A DNA stretch of 64,000 nt from Saprospiraceae bacterium (GTDB lineage: Bacteria > Bacteroidota > Bacteroidia > Chitinophagales > Saprospiraceae). Shown here piece by piece: positions 20,745 through 31,324 of the stretch; the first letter of the stretch is position 1, and the number at the start of each line of letters is the position of its first letter. Location: NCBI GenBank assembly GCA_016717145.1, contig JADKGD010000006.1, forward strand, positions 124,001-188,000. The letters run 5' to 3'. The notes beneath the pieces are model-generated. The model worked only from the letters and a program-made list of their open reading frames with translations. It had not been told where the DNA came from and searched no databases. The translations under genes were made by a program, and so were the position numbers.

Positions 20745-21490
20745 CTATACCTTCTTCAACAGTTCAAAAAATTGATCCTTCTTATTTCTGGAGATGCTGA
20801 TCTGAGTCCCATCAGACATAATTACATAACCACCATCAGTTTTGTAAAATTTTACAATATGTTCAATATTTATCATGTGCGAATGATGGACTCTGAAAAA
20901 TGAATCGTTCATCATAGTTTCTTCTACCTCTTTGAGGGTTTTAGATAAAGTTACTTTACGCTTATCACTGAGGTAGAAGGTAGTATAGTTGCTTTCGCTC
21001 TCACACCTAATGATGAGTGCAAATGGGACCATTTCATAAGCTTCGCCAAATGGAAGAGAAATTCTGCTAGGCTGAGGTGATTTTAATCCAAGTTGACTAT
21101 ACAGCAAGCGCAATTTTGTACCTAAATCATCTTTCTGATTTAGGTCTATCTTTTTGACTGCAGCCTTCAAGTCCTCAATGTCAATCGGTTTTAACAGGTA
21201 GTCCATAGCACTATATTTAAAAGCTTTTATAGCAAACTGATCATATGCAGTGGTGAAAATGACCTTATAATGTAGACCTCTGGTCTGATCCAATACATCA
21301 AAACCATTAACTTTTGGCATTTCTATATCCAAAAATACCAGATCAGGAGCCAAAGATTCTATGGCTTCAATACCTTCTTCACCGCCTGAACAAAGCCGTA
21401 AAACCTTAACTTCGGGACAGTAATTTCTGAGCTGCATGGATAATACATCCAATGCATTTTTTCGTCATCAATAATTACGGCTGTGATCAT
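20745..21490 (-). CDS. LytTR-family response regulator (frameshifted near start)
   Basis: About 248 residues. The true start is the ATG at 21490 (MITAVIIDDEK), joined to NALDVLSMQLRNYCP when one base is added to the T6 run at 21457-21462; without it the acidic pair of the receiver is lost. Receiver: Asp in LVFLDIEMPKVNG, Thr in VIFTTAYDQFAIKAF, Lys in DYLLKPIDIEDL. LytTR domain from about residue 150 (FRVHHSHMINIEHIVKFYK; ISISRNKKDQFFELL). No kinase is adjacent; the LytS-type kinase at 23902-26994 on the same strand lacks a regulator and may be its partner. Confidence 0.92.
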
Positions 21491-21784
21491 AAAATAAAAT
21501 TTATGCAACAAAGTAAAAAAAAACCTTTAATCAAAAAAATATATTGAACCGTTGACCGATTTATTGATTAGGATGCATACATGACTTAACACATTAATCA
21601 ATCTGAGTCAATCCTTACATATGCGATGGAAAATTAGGGGCTGGGTTTCCTTTTGAATTGTTTACACTAAAACTGTTAATACCCTGCCACTACATTATCT
21701 TTCAAAATAACTTAAAAAATATTAACATCATTTTTTTGTAAGGTCTTCTTAATATTATTCGAAGTCTTGGCAATATAGACATTT

Positions 21785-22606
21785 TTAGATAATGCCTGCT
21801 ATTTTAGCCAGCTGTACCAAAGCTGTAGTGTCTCTGGCTCCCAATCTTTCTATCATATTGCTGCGATGATTTCCAACGGTATTCACGCTGATAAATAATC
21901 TTTGTGCAATCTCTTTAGTCTCCAAATCTTCTGCAACCAGCTTTAAAATTTCCTTTTCCCGTGCACTCAACAAGTCATTTTTCGAATGGAGCTTGTCATT
22001 AGAATGAAAGGTTCTTACATATTGTTTTTGTTGCCCGTACGCAAATCTTATCCAATAGTAAGGAAAATCTTTTTTTATAAGGTGGTTTATATTTTGCACA
22101 TAATTTAGGGTGTAGTTAAAATTCCGCTCCGCATCAATCTGAATAGGCATGCCTTGGGAAAAAATACAAATAGGCAAACCATCCATTCGTGAAAACCTCA
22201 TGCCACTATGGTGAATTTTCATATTTACCCTTTCGTCAAATGGGACCTCTGACAGTTCTTTTGTAAACCAAGCAACAGATTCATAAGGAAACTGTCGATA
22301 TTCTTTATTGAGTAGAGCAAGGATAGATATCATTCTTTCTTCCATTGTTCCATCCGGAAGAGGTCCCCAAAATTCAATGTGACCGACCTCAAGTTCTGGA
22401 GCAAATGTTTTGTGATTAAAAATAGTAAGATGGGCATCAGTTCCTTTTATTCCGCGTAACAGGTATTCCAGTTCCTTCATATGTGCATCTCTATCCGAAA
22501 GACCATCACCATAAAAAATGTACTTTGATAGTTCTGAAACTTTATTGTAGATGGTTTCACTTCTTTTAAGACTAAGAAGAATTTCATTGTTTAACAAAAC
22601 GGCCAT
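21785..22606 (-). CDS. LuxR-type transcriptional regulator
   Basis: 273 residues. The C-terminal 65 are a LuxR (GerE) helix-turn-helix: LLSAREKEILKLVAEDLETK, EIAQRLFISVNTVGNHRSNM. The N-terminal 190 have no receiver Asp and look like a PAS/sensor-like domain typical of Bacteroidota LuxR proteins. It is divergent from the sigma-factor gene with 218 bases between, so it could control that promoter (inference). About 290 bases of AT-rich DNA with no feature separate it from the LytTR gene. Confidence 0.88.
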   Translation of the reverse strand: MAVLLNNEILLSLKRSETIYNKVSELSKYIFYGDGLSDRDAHMKELEYLLRGIKGTDAHLTIFNHKTFAPELEVGHIEFWGPLPDGTMEERMISILALLNKEYRQFPYESVAWFTKELSEVPFDERVNMKIHHSGMRFSRMDGLPICIFSQGMPIQIDAERNFNYTLNYVQNINHLIKKDFPYYWIRFAYGQQKQYVRTFHSNDKLHSKNDLLSAREKEILKLVAEDLETKEIAQRLFISVNTVGNHRSNMIERLGARDTTALVQLAKIAGII

Positions 22607-22750
22607 TTGAAGGTGTTTTTATGTCGTATTAAAGGTAAAAAAATTTAACATCGGTCTAAAATATATTTTATCCAGTGTAGCATCAATATTAAAAATTATT
22701 ACCCCTATTTACTTTTACCTACACAAAACAAAAAATAGCGAAAGTCACTA

Positions 22751-22781
22751 TTTCCTGTAGGTATGAGTAATCATAAATTTG
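22751..22781 (+). promoter_or_regulatory. Candidate sigma-A-type promoter of the ECF gene
   Basis: TTTC (22751-22754), a 19-base spacer and TAAATTTG (22774-22781) fit the Bacteroidota TTTG-N19-TAnnTTTG pattern with one mismatch. It lies about 45 bases before the ATG at 22825. Confidence 0.45.
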
Positions 22782-22824
22782 TGTCGCTAATATACATCTT
22801 CTTCTTCACACCAACTAATTTATT

Positions 22825-23445
22825 ATGATAGTTACAATGAATTGTTTACCAAAAGTACATAATCGACATTCTGAGTCTTTCCAACAGACATCAGATATAA
22901 TTATGAGTACATCGATGATCGTTCAACTTATTAAATCAAAAGAACAAAAAGGTTTCAATATGTTATATGACAAGTACTCTGGTGTACTTTATAATACCAT
23001 TCTAAAATTTGTGGAACTTCCCGAGCTGGCAGATGACCTTTTACAAGATACTTTTGTAAAAATATGGAAATACATTGATCATTTTGAACCGACAAAGGGA
23101 ACTCTTTTTACATGGATGTTGCGAATTGCTAAAAATCAATCGATTGATTATCTTCGATCTTCAAGTCATCAGCAGCAATTAAAACAAGTCCACATAGATT
23201 TGTTTTTACAACATATCGAACACAGCAGTAATAATGATGCACTCCTGGGAGAGATAGAATTTAAAGATTTTAAAATTAAAGCCTTATTGAAGATGAATCC
23301 AAAGCAAGCGGAGGTGATAAATATGATCTTTTTTTATGGATGGACACATGAACAAACGGCCCAAATCCTTCAAATTCCCCTAGGCACTGTAAAAACCAGG
23401 GCCAAAAAAGGACGCGCTCTTCTTAAAACAATGTATCAAAATTAA
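22825..23445 (+). CDS. ECF RNA polymerase sigma factor
   Basis: 206 residues from 22825; an internal ATG at 22903 (MSTSMIVQLIKSKEQ) starts closer to where the family normally begins and may be the real one. Region 2: FNMLYDKYSGVLYNTILKFV, then ELADDLLQDTFVKIWKYIDH and LFTWMLRIAKNQSIDYLRSS. Region 4: MNPKQAEVINMIFFYGWTHE, then IPLGTVKTRAKKGRALLK. It would direct RNA polymerase to a private promoter set. It is followed after 76 bases by a short anti-sigma-like gene. Confidence 0.92.
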   Translation: MIVTMNCLPKVHNRHSESFQQTSDIIMSTSMIVQLIKSKEQKGFNMLYDKYSGVLYNTILKFVELPELADDLLQDTFVKIWKYIDHFEPTKGTLFTWMLRIAKNQSIDYLRSSSHQQQLKQVHIDLFLQHIEHSSNNDALLGEIEFKDFKIKALLKMNPKQAEVINMIFFYGWTHEQTAQILQIPLGTVKTRAKKGRALLKTMYQN

Positions 23446-23521
23446 TATTTACTACATGAAAGTTTTAGCATCAAAATAAGAACCGAAAAAAAATCATTCT
23501 ATATTACAATTCATACATAAC

Positions 23522-23766
23522 ATGGGTAAAAATAAGAATGAAATGGACGACTATTTATCAGACACCATTTTAATACAATATTGCCTTGGCTTACTCACTG
23601 ACGACGAGGAAAAAAAGTAGAATCGATGTGTAAAAAACATCCTCATATGTTTACCGCTCTAAAAAAGTTACGATCGGAACTTGATACTATTTCGATAGGG
23701 TATGATATGATCAAGAACGAAAAATTAAGGCAATCCGTTTGGGATGCCATCAAAAAAATAAAGTGA
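23522..23766 (+). CDS. Short anti-sigma-like protein (frameshifted)
   Basis: With one A restored in the A7 run at 23610-23616, a frame of 81 residues runs from MGKNKNEMDDYLSDTILIQY through CLGLLTDDEEKKVESMCKKH to QSVWDAIKKIK. The start resembles the N-terminal sigma-binding part of Bacteroidota anti-sigma factors (..YVLGLLS.EE...VE.....P.). There is no membrane helix or periplasmic domain, so it is a cytoplasmic or truncated form. Uncorrected, the frame stops after 31 codons. Context next to an ECF gene supports the call. Confidence 0.6.
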
Positions 23767-23901
23767 TTAAAAGCAGTTTGACCAGTGACTATAACGAAGT
23801 GTGACCGATGATGAAAATCAATATTCTACCGCTGGACACAACCAAGTTTGATCAGTAATCGCAACATATATTATTAGCCCTACACAGTATATGACCTTTC
23901 T

Positions 23902-26900
23902 TCATTCCGTCTCAGAATAAGTTTTGTATGGCAAAATTATAGATATTCTTGTGCCACAACCTTTTCCATCGCCATCTGTCAGGTCAGTAATCTCAAAACT
24001 GTTTTTAATGTTATGTTTCCTGCTAAAATGTTCGATACGATCTTCTGAAATTTTGGAACCATAAGATTTCTTTTTTAACACTTGTTTGCTTTTTTGCGCG
24101 GCAGCTTCTACCCTACCTATTCCATTATCTTCTATGCTGACACAAATTGTCTCCATATCTTGCTTGTGAAATGAAACACTTAGTTTACAATCATTTTTTT
24201 TGTGCATAAGACCATGCCAAATGGCATTTTCGACATGCGGCTGGATGACCATAGAAGGTATCATCCATGTATCCTGTATCGTGTCATCCTTTATTAATTC
24301 AAACTCAAACTTATCATTGAACCTTAGCTTTTCCATTTCGATATAATAATTAAGTATGTCGGTTTCACTGCCAATACTTACAAAATCCTGATGACTATGA
24401 TCAAGTATAAGTCGAATCAGTCTTGAAAATTTTGTCAAATATTGCGATGCCGCATATTCATCTTTCTCGAAGATAAACTTTTGAATACTGTTTAACGAAT
24501 TGAAGATAAAATGAGGATTCATTTGTGCCCTCAGGGCTTTCATTTCAACCTCTGAGATCTTTTTTTCATACATCCTTTTCATAGCTTCCTTTTGAAGTAT
24601 ACGGGCTATTTTTTGTTTGTACAAATAATAAATTATACTTGAAATCAATGAAAACAAGATAATGCCAAACCACAAGGTTTTGTAAAAAGGAGGATTGATG
24701 GTCAATTCAATCTTTAATGTTTTGGGATGAAAATTGCCATTACTGTTTGATGCCTGAATCATAAATGTGTATTTCCCTGAAGGCAATCTTGTGTACGAAA
24801 TCTCTCTTTTGGTCGTTGTGGTCCAGGCTGTATCTAAGCCAGTCAATTTTATCTTATACTGATTGGACTGACTGTTGTTGAGTGATAAATTTGCAAATTC
24901 AAATCTTATGACAGCATCATTGTAGTGACATTCGAGGCTAGTGTCATTTAAAATTGGTTTTTGCAGTATTGGTCTTTTACCAATTTGTACAGCCGTAACA
25001 ATCGGTGGAGCATTAAAATTATTACTATAAAACTGTTTAAGTTCCAAAGATGCAATATAAGGATAATTATTAAAAGTAGCCATTCCATTGGGGTGAATGG
25101 CAAAATCATATCCAATAGGTTCCAAACCAATATTTGCACCATATGATGTTAAAAATACATTAGACCTAATATCAAATATGTAATATTTATCCTGGCAAGC
25201 AATCCATATTTTATCAGAGTCATCAAGTGCCATATCGACAATATTGTCTATTTTGATGATACTATTTTCAGAAGAAATATTAATAACTTTATTAGTATTC
25301 CTATCCCATTTAAAAATACCTGAAGCTTCAGTTCCAATCCAAATATTTTTATGTCTATCTACTACCATTTTCAAAATGTTTCCAATACTTTGTTTACTAT
25401 TTTGGGCTAATGGAATCTGTAAACGATACAAATTTCCCGAAGGTTGATCCTGATAAAAAGCACCATATCGACAACTATAATAAATCCTGTTGCCTTCAAT
25501 GAATTGTACTTTTAAGTTTATCTCTTTGCCCTTAAACTTTGATACTTCAGCATTGACATAAAGTGCATAGGCCGAAATGGTATTTTCGTTTTTAAGATAG
25601 TGGAAAATTGTATCTTTTGACAAAAATAAATATTCACCTTGCCTATACTCCATTAATTGATACACATTTCTGATGGCACGCCCATTAAAAAGAATCTTTG
25701 AAAACGATTTATTTAAACGATCAAATGTATAAACACTTTCTATATCGCAAGTAAATAGGTCCCCCTTTGTGGTAAACATAACATCATCAACAACATCAGT
25801 TTTATTATACTTATTTTCAAAGTAAGTTATATGATTGACTTTTATTCCATTGTGCAAAACCTGACATACCTGACCCTGATATGATTAATGTATTACTATC
25901 CACATAGACATTTTTATAGGGTTCTACATTAATACCTGTTTTATCATTTCTAATGATTGTCTTCTTTAGATGGTCGTTTTGGAAAAATAAAACATTACAA
26001 TAATCATGATAAGATGATCTCCAAAAATTATAATCCTTATCTGTAAAATGGCAAATAGCTCCCATTTGATTCTCATTTTCTCCTTTGCTATATGGTATGA
26101 ATTTGGCTGTTTCAGACTTTATATCATAAATCATAAGTCCACCCATTCCTGACATAAAAATTTGATTTTCAGGAGCAGGAGAAATCACGATTATAAAATT
26201 ATTTAATTCGATATTTTTATCAGTCTTGTACTTAAAATACTTCCTTCCTCTTACACCAGATGTTTCACTATACCAACTAAGGCAGTTTGACGCCGCTACC
26301 CAATTCATTCCTTTATTTTTGTCATAATAAACTTGTTGAAAAATTTCATCACCTTCTGAAAATATGTGACTCAATTGTTTAAAATCCATGGAATAGGTAT
26401 AAATTGAATTGGGTGTCAGGATAAAAAATGAACTGGCATCTTTTTCAAAACATCTGACATAAGCAAGGTTTGTATTTGGTTTAAAACATAACTTATCCAC
26501 GATGCTTTCGACTTTTTTATTATACACGTCATAAGCATAAATATCATTTCGAATACCAATTAACAAGGTGAGAACATTTATTTTAAGCAGAGATTTAATG
26601 TCTGAATGATAAATTTTATCTTCTATATCTTTTGACAGCTCAAGCTTATGAAAAGAATAGTCATTTAAGTCAAGGTATTGAATGTCGCTAAACGAAGCCA
26701 TCCATAATCTGTTTAGTTCTTTATCATATTTTAACGAAAGTAAAATAGAATTAATCTGTTTTTCATCGGTATCAACATTACTTTTGAATTTTTAAATGTC
26801 ATGCCATCAAATCGATATAAACCATTGGCTGTGCCAAACCACATAAAGCCAAGCTTGTCCTGATCTATGGCATAAATTGTCCTTGAAGACAAGCCGTCCT

Positions 26901-26994
26901 TTTCGCCAAAATTTTTAAACGAATAAACGGCATCTTGGCTTGAGCCTGACGCCAGGTGGATTATAAAAAATAAACACAATACAATTCTCGACAT
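23902..26994 (-). CDS. LytS-type sensor histidine kinase (two frameshifts)
   Basis: About 1030 residues. The frame is broken at 26782-26785 (one base missing) and 25856-25859 (one extra); the joins read TFKNS-NVDTDEKQ and GMSG-LHNGIKV. Signal peptide (MSRIVLCLFFIIHLASG), Reg_prop propeller (YAIDQDKLGFMWFGTANGLY), Y_Y_Y domain (LPSGKYTFMIQASNSNGNFH), membrane helix (LWFGIILFSLISSIIYYLY), then His_kinase with the phospho-His in ALRAQMNPHFIFNSLNSIQ and ATPase motifs VIQPHVENAIWHGL and VSIEDNGIGRVEAA. No regulator is adjacent; the nearest on this strand is the LytTR gene at 20745. Confidence 0.93.
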
Positions 26995-27141
26995 GTATAT
27001 GATTCTTAACAGAGTAAAATTAATAATTCCATTCGAATATGTTAACTTTACAAGTAATTAGGCCACTTCACTGTATATTTTTTATGATCATAAACGCAGA
27101 TAAAACTATTGTTTAAATGTACTTATGGTAAAAAAATGTTT

Positions 27142-28008
27142 TTATTCAAATATCTTAACTACAACATTTTCAAAGCTTCCGTTTATAATATTTAGGTCTG
27201 AACATGTGGAACCAATCAGGTTTTTAAAAAGATTTAAACCATATAACTTTCCGGAATATTTTCCGCTAATGATCAGCTCCTTACCGTTTTGTTGCCATTT
27301 TGTGATGTCAAGTTCAAATGATGTAGCTTTTGTATTGGCCAGCCCATTTTCCCAATTGGAATGAAGGCAATCTTTTTCTTTTTAAACCTTCACTATTGCC
27401 GCTTATTACTACCTCTATTGTTTTATAGTCTTTTATCCCTGACCCTTTTTTAAAATCTTTCAATTGAAAGGTCAATTGTCTGTTATCCGGACCACTAGCA
27501 CTTTTGAAAGCCAAGATAAAATAGGGTTTTTTTGTACTAATAAGCTCATTGCCATTCGGAAAGTAAGAAGCCGAATTATAAAAGTTACTACCTTTCCATT
27601 CAGAACCGTTTATCTTGCATGAGGTAGCAGAAACAATGTCAGGATTTGATGACACTTTAAGGTCCGGTCCAAAAGTAAAGCCTCCTGTTATTTCCGTGAC
27701 CTTTTTTTGATCCAAAGTTTGCATAACTACAAATCCTGATTTGCCCGCACCAAGAATATTGACCAAAATATCTGTATCAAAATCTCTTATTTCATTAATT
27801 TTAAAATGGTAATGATGATTGCCGTCATCCAAAGCATCTATAACTTCACCTACTTTCAAACTGCCAGAAATAATATTGATTCCACCATTATAGATGCCTT
27901 TGTCCGCTCCATCGATAAATATATATTCCATACGTGCAGAGAGGGATTGACCAGTCAACTGAAAAATATAAGAAAAAAAAAAGCAATAATAATTAAAATT
28001 GGTTTCAT
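27142..28008 (-). CDS. Exported protein of unknown function (two frameshifts)
   Basis: About 288 residues. The ATG at 28008 gives a signal peptide (MKPILIIIAFFFSYIFQLTG) only if one base is added to the A10 run at 27973-27982; a second break lies in T runs at 27373-27383, after which the frame continues (NTKATSFELDITKWQQNGK) to a stop at 27142. The body contains SATSCKINGSEWKGSNFYN and NRQLTFQLKDFKKGSGI, resembling small Bacteroidota exported proteins with a KINGxxW strand (compare 40271-40774). No function can be given. The long homopolymer in the signal peptide could also be a phase-variable tract. Confidence 0.6.
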
Positions 28009-28082
28009 AATTTTTAAGATTAATCAGCGTAAAATAAATAATTTAAAGGTTCCATCATAATTAACTTACCACCAAATAATTA

Positions 28083-28415
28083 CTAAGCCGCTGTAAAATC
28101 TGAAAAACCTACTTTACCATTTGACTTTGCAATTAATAATGGATTAAATCCTGGCGCTAATGATATGAAATTAAGAGCATTAACTACTTGCAATTGGTTT
28201 CCTGCGTCCCAAACATGTGCTTTGTAAGTATTCGCATTATCATAAAACGAAATGAAAGCATTACTTCCCTGAAGTTTCAATAAATTTGGTGAAAAACCTG
28301 ATGAATCCTGTATATGCAATTTCGTATTTGGAAAACTTGTTCCGATGCCCACATTTTGCGCTAACAGCAGTATACTAAGTAGATTCAATTTGACCAATAG
28401 TATTAATTTCTGCAT
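28083..28415 (-). CDS. Short exported protein with VGIGT head
   Basis: 110 residues: signal peptide (MQKLILLVKLNLLSILLLAQ), then NVGIGTSFPNTKLHIQDSSG and a beta-rich end (LNFISLAPGFNPLLIAKSNG). The NVGIGT..P motif opens many Bacteroidota surface proteins that carry a longer C-terminal domain; here the protein stops early, so it is either a truncated paralogue or a minimal form. It sits 20 bases downstream of the FG-GAP gene at 28435. Confidence 0.6.
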   Translation of the reverse strand: MQKLILLVKLNLLSILLLAQNVGIGTSFPNTKLHIQDSSGFSPNLLKLQGSNAFISFYDNANTYKAHVWDAGNQLQVVNALNFISLAPGFNPLLIAKSNGKVGFSDFTAA

Positions 28416-28434
28416 AAATATTCATTTAAAAAGT

Positions 28435-29836
28435 TTATTGTATTTTACCAAAAAAAACCCGGCCACCTGCATTCCCATTTTCAGAAATTCCTTCAGGGAT
28501 ACCTATGATAAAAAAATTGTTAGATATACTTACTTCATTGACTCTTTCATTACCAGGTGTTGCCATAGGATCTGTCACATTTACATAAGGACTAAAAATG
28601 GTCGTTCTTTTACGAATTATGTCTATGCCAGGGGTGGGAAGAGAATTGGTATATTGGGACGCGGCCATATGACTTATAAAAGAAGATGCCACCGATTGAC
28701 CATAATTTCCACCAACATCTCTGCCTGTTATGACAGAAGTATTGTTCCACAAACCTGACGGAAATAGTTCGTATATATAGGCTTTCCCTCTATCATCGAG
28801 TGGTGTACCATCATCTTTTCTAGCGCCTATGACCATGACATTTCCAAAGATAGAAACCGCATATCCAAATTCGCAATTATAGGTAGCACCACTGAATGCT
28901 TGAATACGTTCAAAATTATTGGTAGCTGTTTCTTTATAGACAATAACACTATCGTGGTTAACCATCGTACCTGGGTCTGAAAAAGGCGCTGTTACGACGA
29001 TTTGATCTCCTGATCGAGTGATTGAATGCCCAAAAGCATTGCCAATATAAGTCGGGTTTAATGGATAAAGAAATCCAAGTGAATAAACGGAAGGACTTGT
29101 GTAAGTGTAACTCCAAACTAATCCATGATTTAAGCCACCACTCAGATTGCCATAAGGTGCACTTATGAGCATTTTATCTCCATCCAGATCTACATCATGA
29201 CCCATTCGCAGGTGGTAGTTATTCGTAGGATAAATGGTGTTTTCCACTGACCAAGTTCCATTATTCTTTTTAAAAACAACAGCATATCCAAAATTGGCAT
29301 TTCCTTCAGGGGCGCCAACGACAAGTCTGTTACCGGAAATGGATACAGAATAGCCAAATTTATCCCCAAAATTAGGAACATTGCTTAGCAAAATAGCTTC
29401 TACATTCCAAAAGCCAAATCCATTTCTAGACATTACATGCACCCGACCCGTGTTGCCGTTATGAAAAGGTGAACCGATGACTGCATAGTTGCCATCCATA
29501 TCGACCGAATACCCAAATCCATCACCTTGGTTTGCATCTGGTGGACTATATGGTGTATGACTTCCAATACTCCCAAAAACCTGGTTGTGGCCAATAACTA
29601 TCTCTCGGATCAGGTGTAAATGGTACCCAATCATTGCCATCAAAACCCTCAAAATCTCCGGTGTCCGGATTAAATCGCATAGTCCCTGGCGAAGATGTCG
29701 TGGTGTCGTTGCCCACTTTTAACTTACCATGTACATCGAGTGCTTGTTGAGGGGCATTGGTATTAATGCCCACTTTTTGTGCCATTAATGTCAAAGCAAG
29801 TAAATTAAATCCAATCAAAAATGTTAACTTTTTCAA
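28435..29836 (-). CDS. Exported FG-GAP propeller protein (frameshifted)
   Basis: About 466 residues after removing one extra base near 29575-29579, which joins YWPQPGF to GSIGSHTPYSPPDANQGDGF. Signal peptide (MKKLTFLIGFNLLALTLMAQ), head KVGINTNAPQQALDVHGKLK with GTMRFNPDTGDFEGFDG, then about seven FG-GAP-like blades (GDGFGYSVDMDGNYAVIGSP; GDKFGYSVSISGNRLVVGAP; CEFGYAVSIFGNVMVIGARK). It is a close paralogue of the next gene, 30 bases upstream. Such seven-bladed propellers are surface ligand-binding modules; no sorting domain is seen. Confidence 0.82.
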
Positions 29837-29866
29837 TTTTAAATATTTTTAAATATTTTTAAATAT

Positions 29867-31300
29867 TTATCTAATTCTTCCGAAGAATATCCTACCGCCT
29901 TGTTGTCCGTTAATTGATTTTCCTTCGGCAAGTCCTATTATAAAATAATTTCCAGAAACACTTACATCATAGACTCGATTGTCTGTTGATGTGGCCTGTG
30001 GATCTGTTATGCGTGTGTAAGGCTGCCTTGGACCAATGAGTCGGTGAAACGTCTTAATATCGGTGCTATTATCCGTTAAATCCTGATGGGCTGCTAAAAT
30101 ATGATTAATAGAGGAGCAAGCAACCGCATGGCCAAAATAACCATTTGTATCATCACCAGTCGATTGTACCAATGCCTGCCAAACATTATTTATGTCCCGA
30201 TATAAGAGGGTGACTAATCCTTTATTGTCTCCAGAATTTGTTATGTTATCTTCTTTTCTGGCACCGATCATCATCCTATCCCCACTGACAGATACTGAAT
30301 ACCCAAACTCTCCATCATATTCATATCCGCCAAAGGATTGCTCTAATTGGTAGGTAATAGGTGAATTCTTTTTGAAAACATAGACACTGTCCTCTCTGGG
30401 ACTTGCATTTGAAAAGGGACTACTAGCGACAGCCCATTCTCCAGAAAGTGATACTGCGTGACCAAATCTATTTAATCCAGTAGGAGATATGGAAGGCTGT
30501 AAAAGATGCTGAAATCCTATGATTGATCCGTCATTTGCTAGTTTAAAATAAACAACCTTACCAGCATTATTAGAATTTGTACATGATGGGCCTATAGGAT
30601 TCGGACAACCAGCTAAAATTTCATCACCACTTATATCAACATCAAAACCAAATTCACTACAGCAAGTAAATGGTCCATACGAAATTTCATGCGACCAGTC
30701 TTGGCCTATTCGTTTAAAAATATAGATCACCCCTACATTGTTCATAATTGGGGAATCATAGCCTGGAGATCCAATGACAACTCTGTTCCCCGAAATGGCC
30801 ACAGAAAATCCAAACTTTTCTAAGGAAAATGGGTAAGGGCTAAGTAAGGTATCTACTACATTCCAAAACCCAAATACAGGCTCTTTTTTAAAGACAAATG
30901 CGCGACCTATGCCACCATTCCACTCCGGACTGCCTACCACTGCATAATCGCCATCAATGTCTACAGAATATCCAAATTTATCTCCCTGGACAGCATCTTC
31001 ACGACTATAATCATAATAAGATCCTATGGCACCTCGATTTCCATAAGCTGGCCAGAAAGTTTCTCTCGGATCAGGTGTAAATGGTACCCAATCATTGCCA
31101 TCAAAACCCTCAAAATCTTTTGTCTCAGGATTAAATCTGATAGAACCTGTAGTTGAAGGTGTGTTATCATTCCCTACTTTAATTTTGCCATTGACATCGA
31201 GCGCTTCTTGTGGTGTGTCGGTATTGATGCCCACTTTTTGGGACCACATGATGAGTGGGATTAATCCAGTCAAACAAAGTGTGAATAAGATACGTGCCAT
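29867..31300 (-). CDS. Exported FG-GAP propeller protein
   Basis: 477 residues, intact. Signal peptide (MARILFTLCLTGLIPLIMWS), head QKVGINTDTPQEALDVNGKI with GSIRFNPETKDFEGFDG, then seven FG-GAP-like repeats beginning GDKFGYSVDIDGDYAVVGSP and ending NYFIIGLAEGKSINGQQGGR. Same architecture and order as the gene at 28435, so the pair arose by tandem duplication. The C-terminus RIFFGRIR is conserved with the paralogue (RVFFGKIQ). Calcium-type Asp/Gly loops (D-x-D-G-D) appear in the first blade. Probable surface or adhesive role. Confidence 0.88.
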   Translation of the reverse strand: MARILFTLCLTGLIPLIMWSQKVGINTDTPQEALDVNGKIKVGNDNTPSTTGSIRFNPETKDFEGFDGNDWVPFTPDPRETFWPAYGNRGAIGSYYDYSREDAVQGDKFGYSVDIDGDYAVVGSPEWNGGIGRAFVFKKEPVFGFWNVVDTLLSPYPFSLEKFGFSVAISGNRVVIGSPGYDSPIMNNVGVIYIFKRIGQDWSHEISYGPFTCCSEFGFDVDISGDEILAGCPNPIGPSCTNSNNAGKVVYFKLANDGSIIGFQHLLQPSISPTGLNRFGHAVSLSGEWAVASSPFSNASPREDSVYVFKKNSPITYQLEQSFGGYEYDGEFGYSVSVSGDRMMIGARKEDNITNSGDNKGLVTLLYRDINNVWQALVQSTGDDTNGYFGHAVACSSINHILAAHQDLTDNSTDIKTFHRLIGPRQPYTRITDPQATSTDNRVYDVSVSGNYFIIGLAEGKSINGQQGGRIFFGRIR

Positions 31301-31324
31301 TCTATTAGATATTTATGATAAGGA

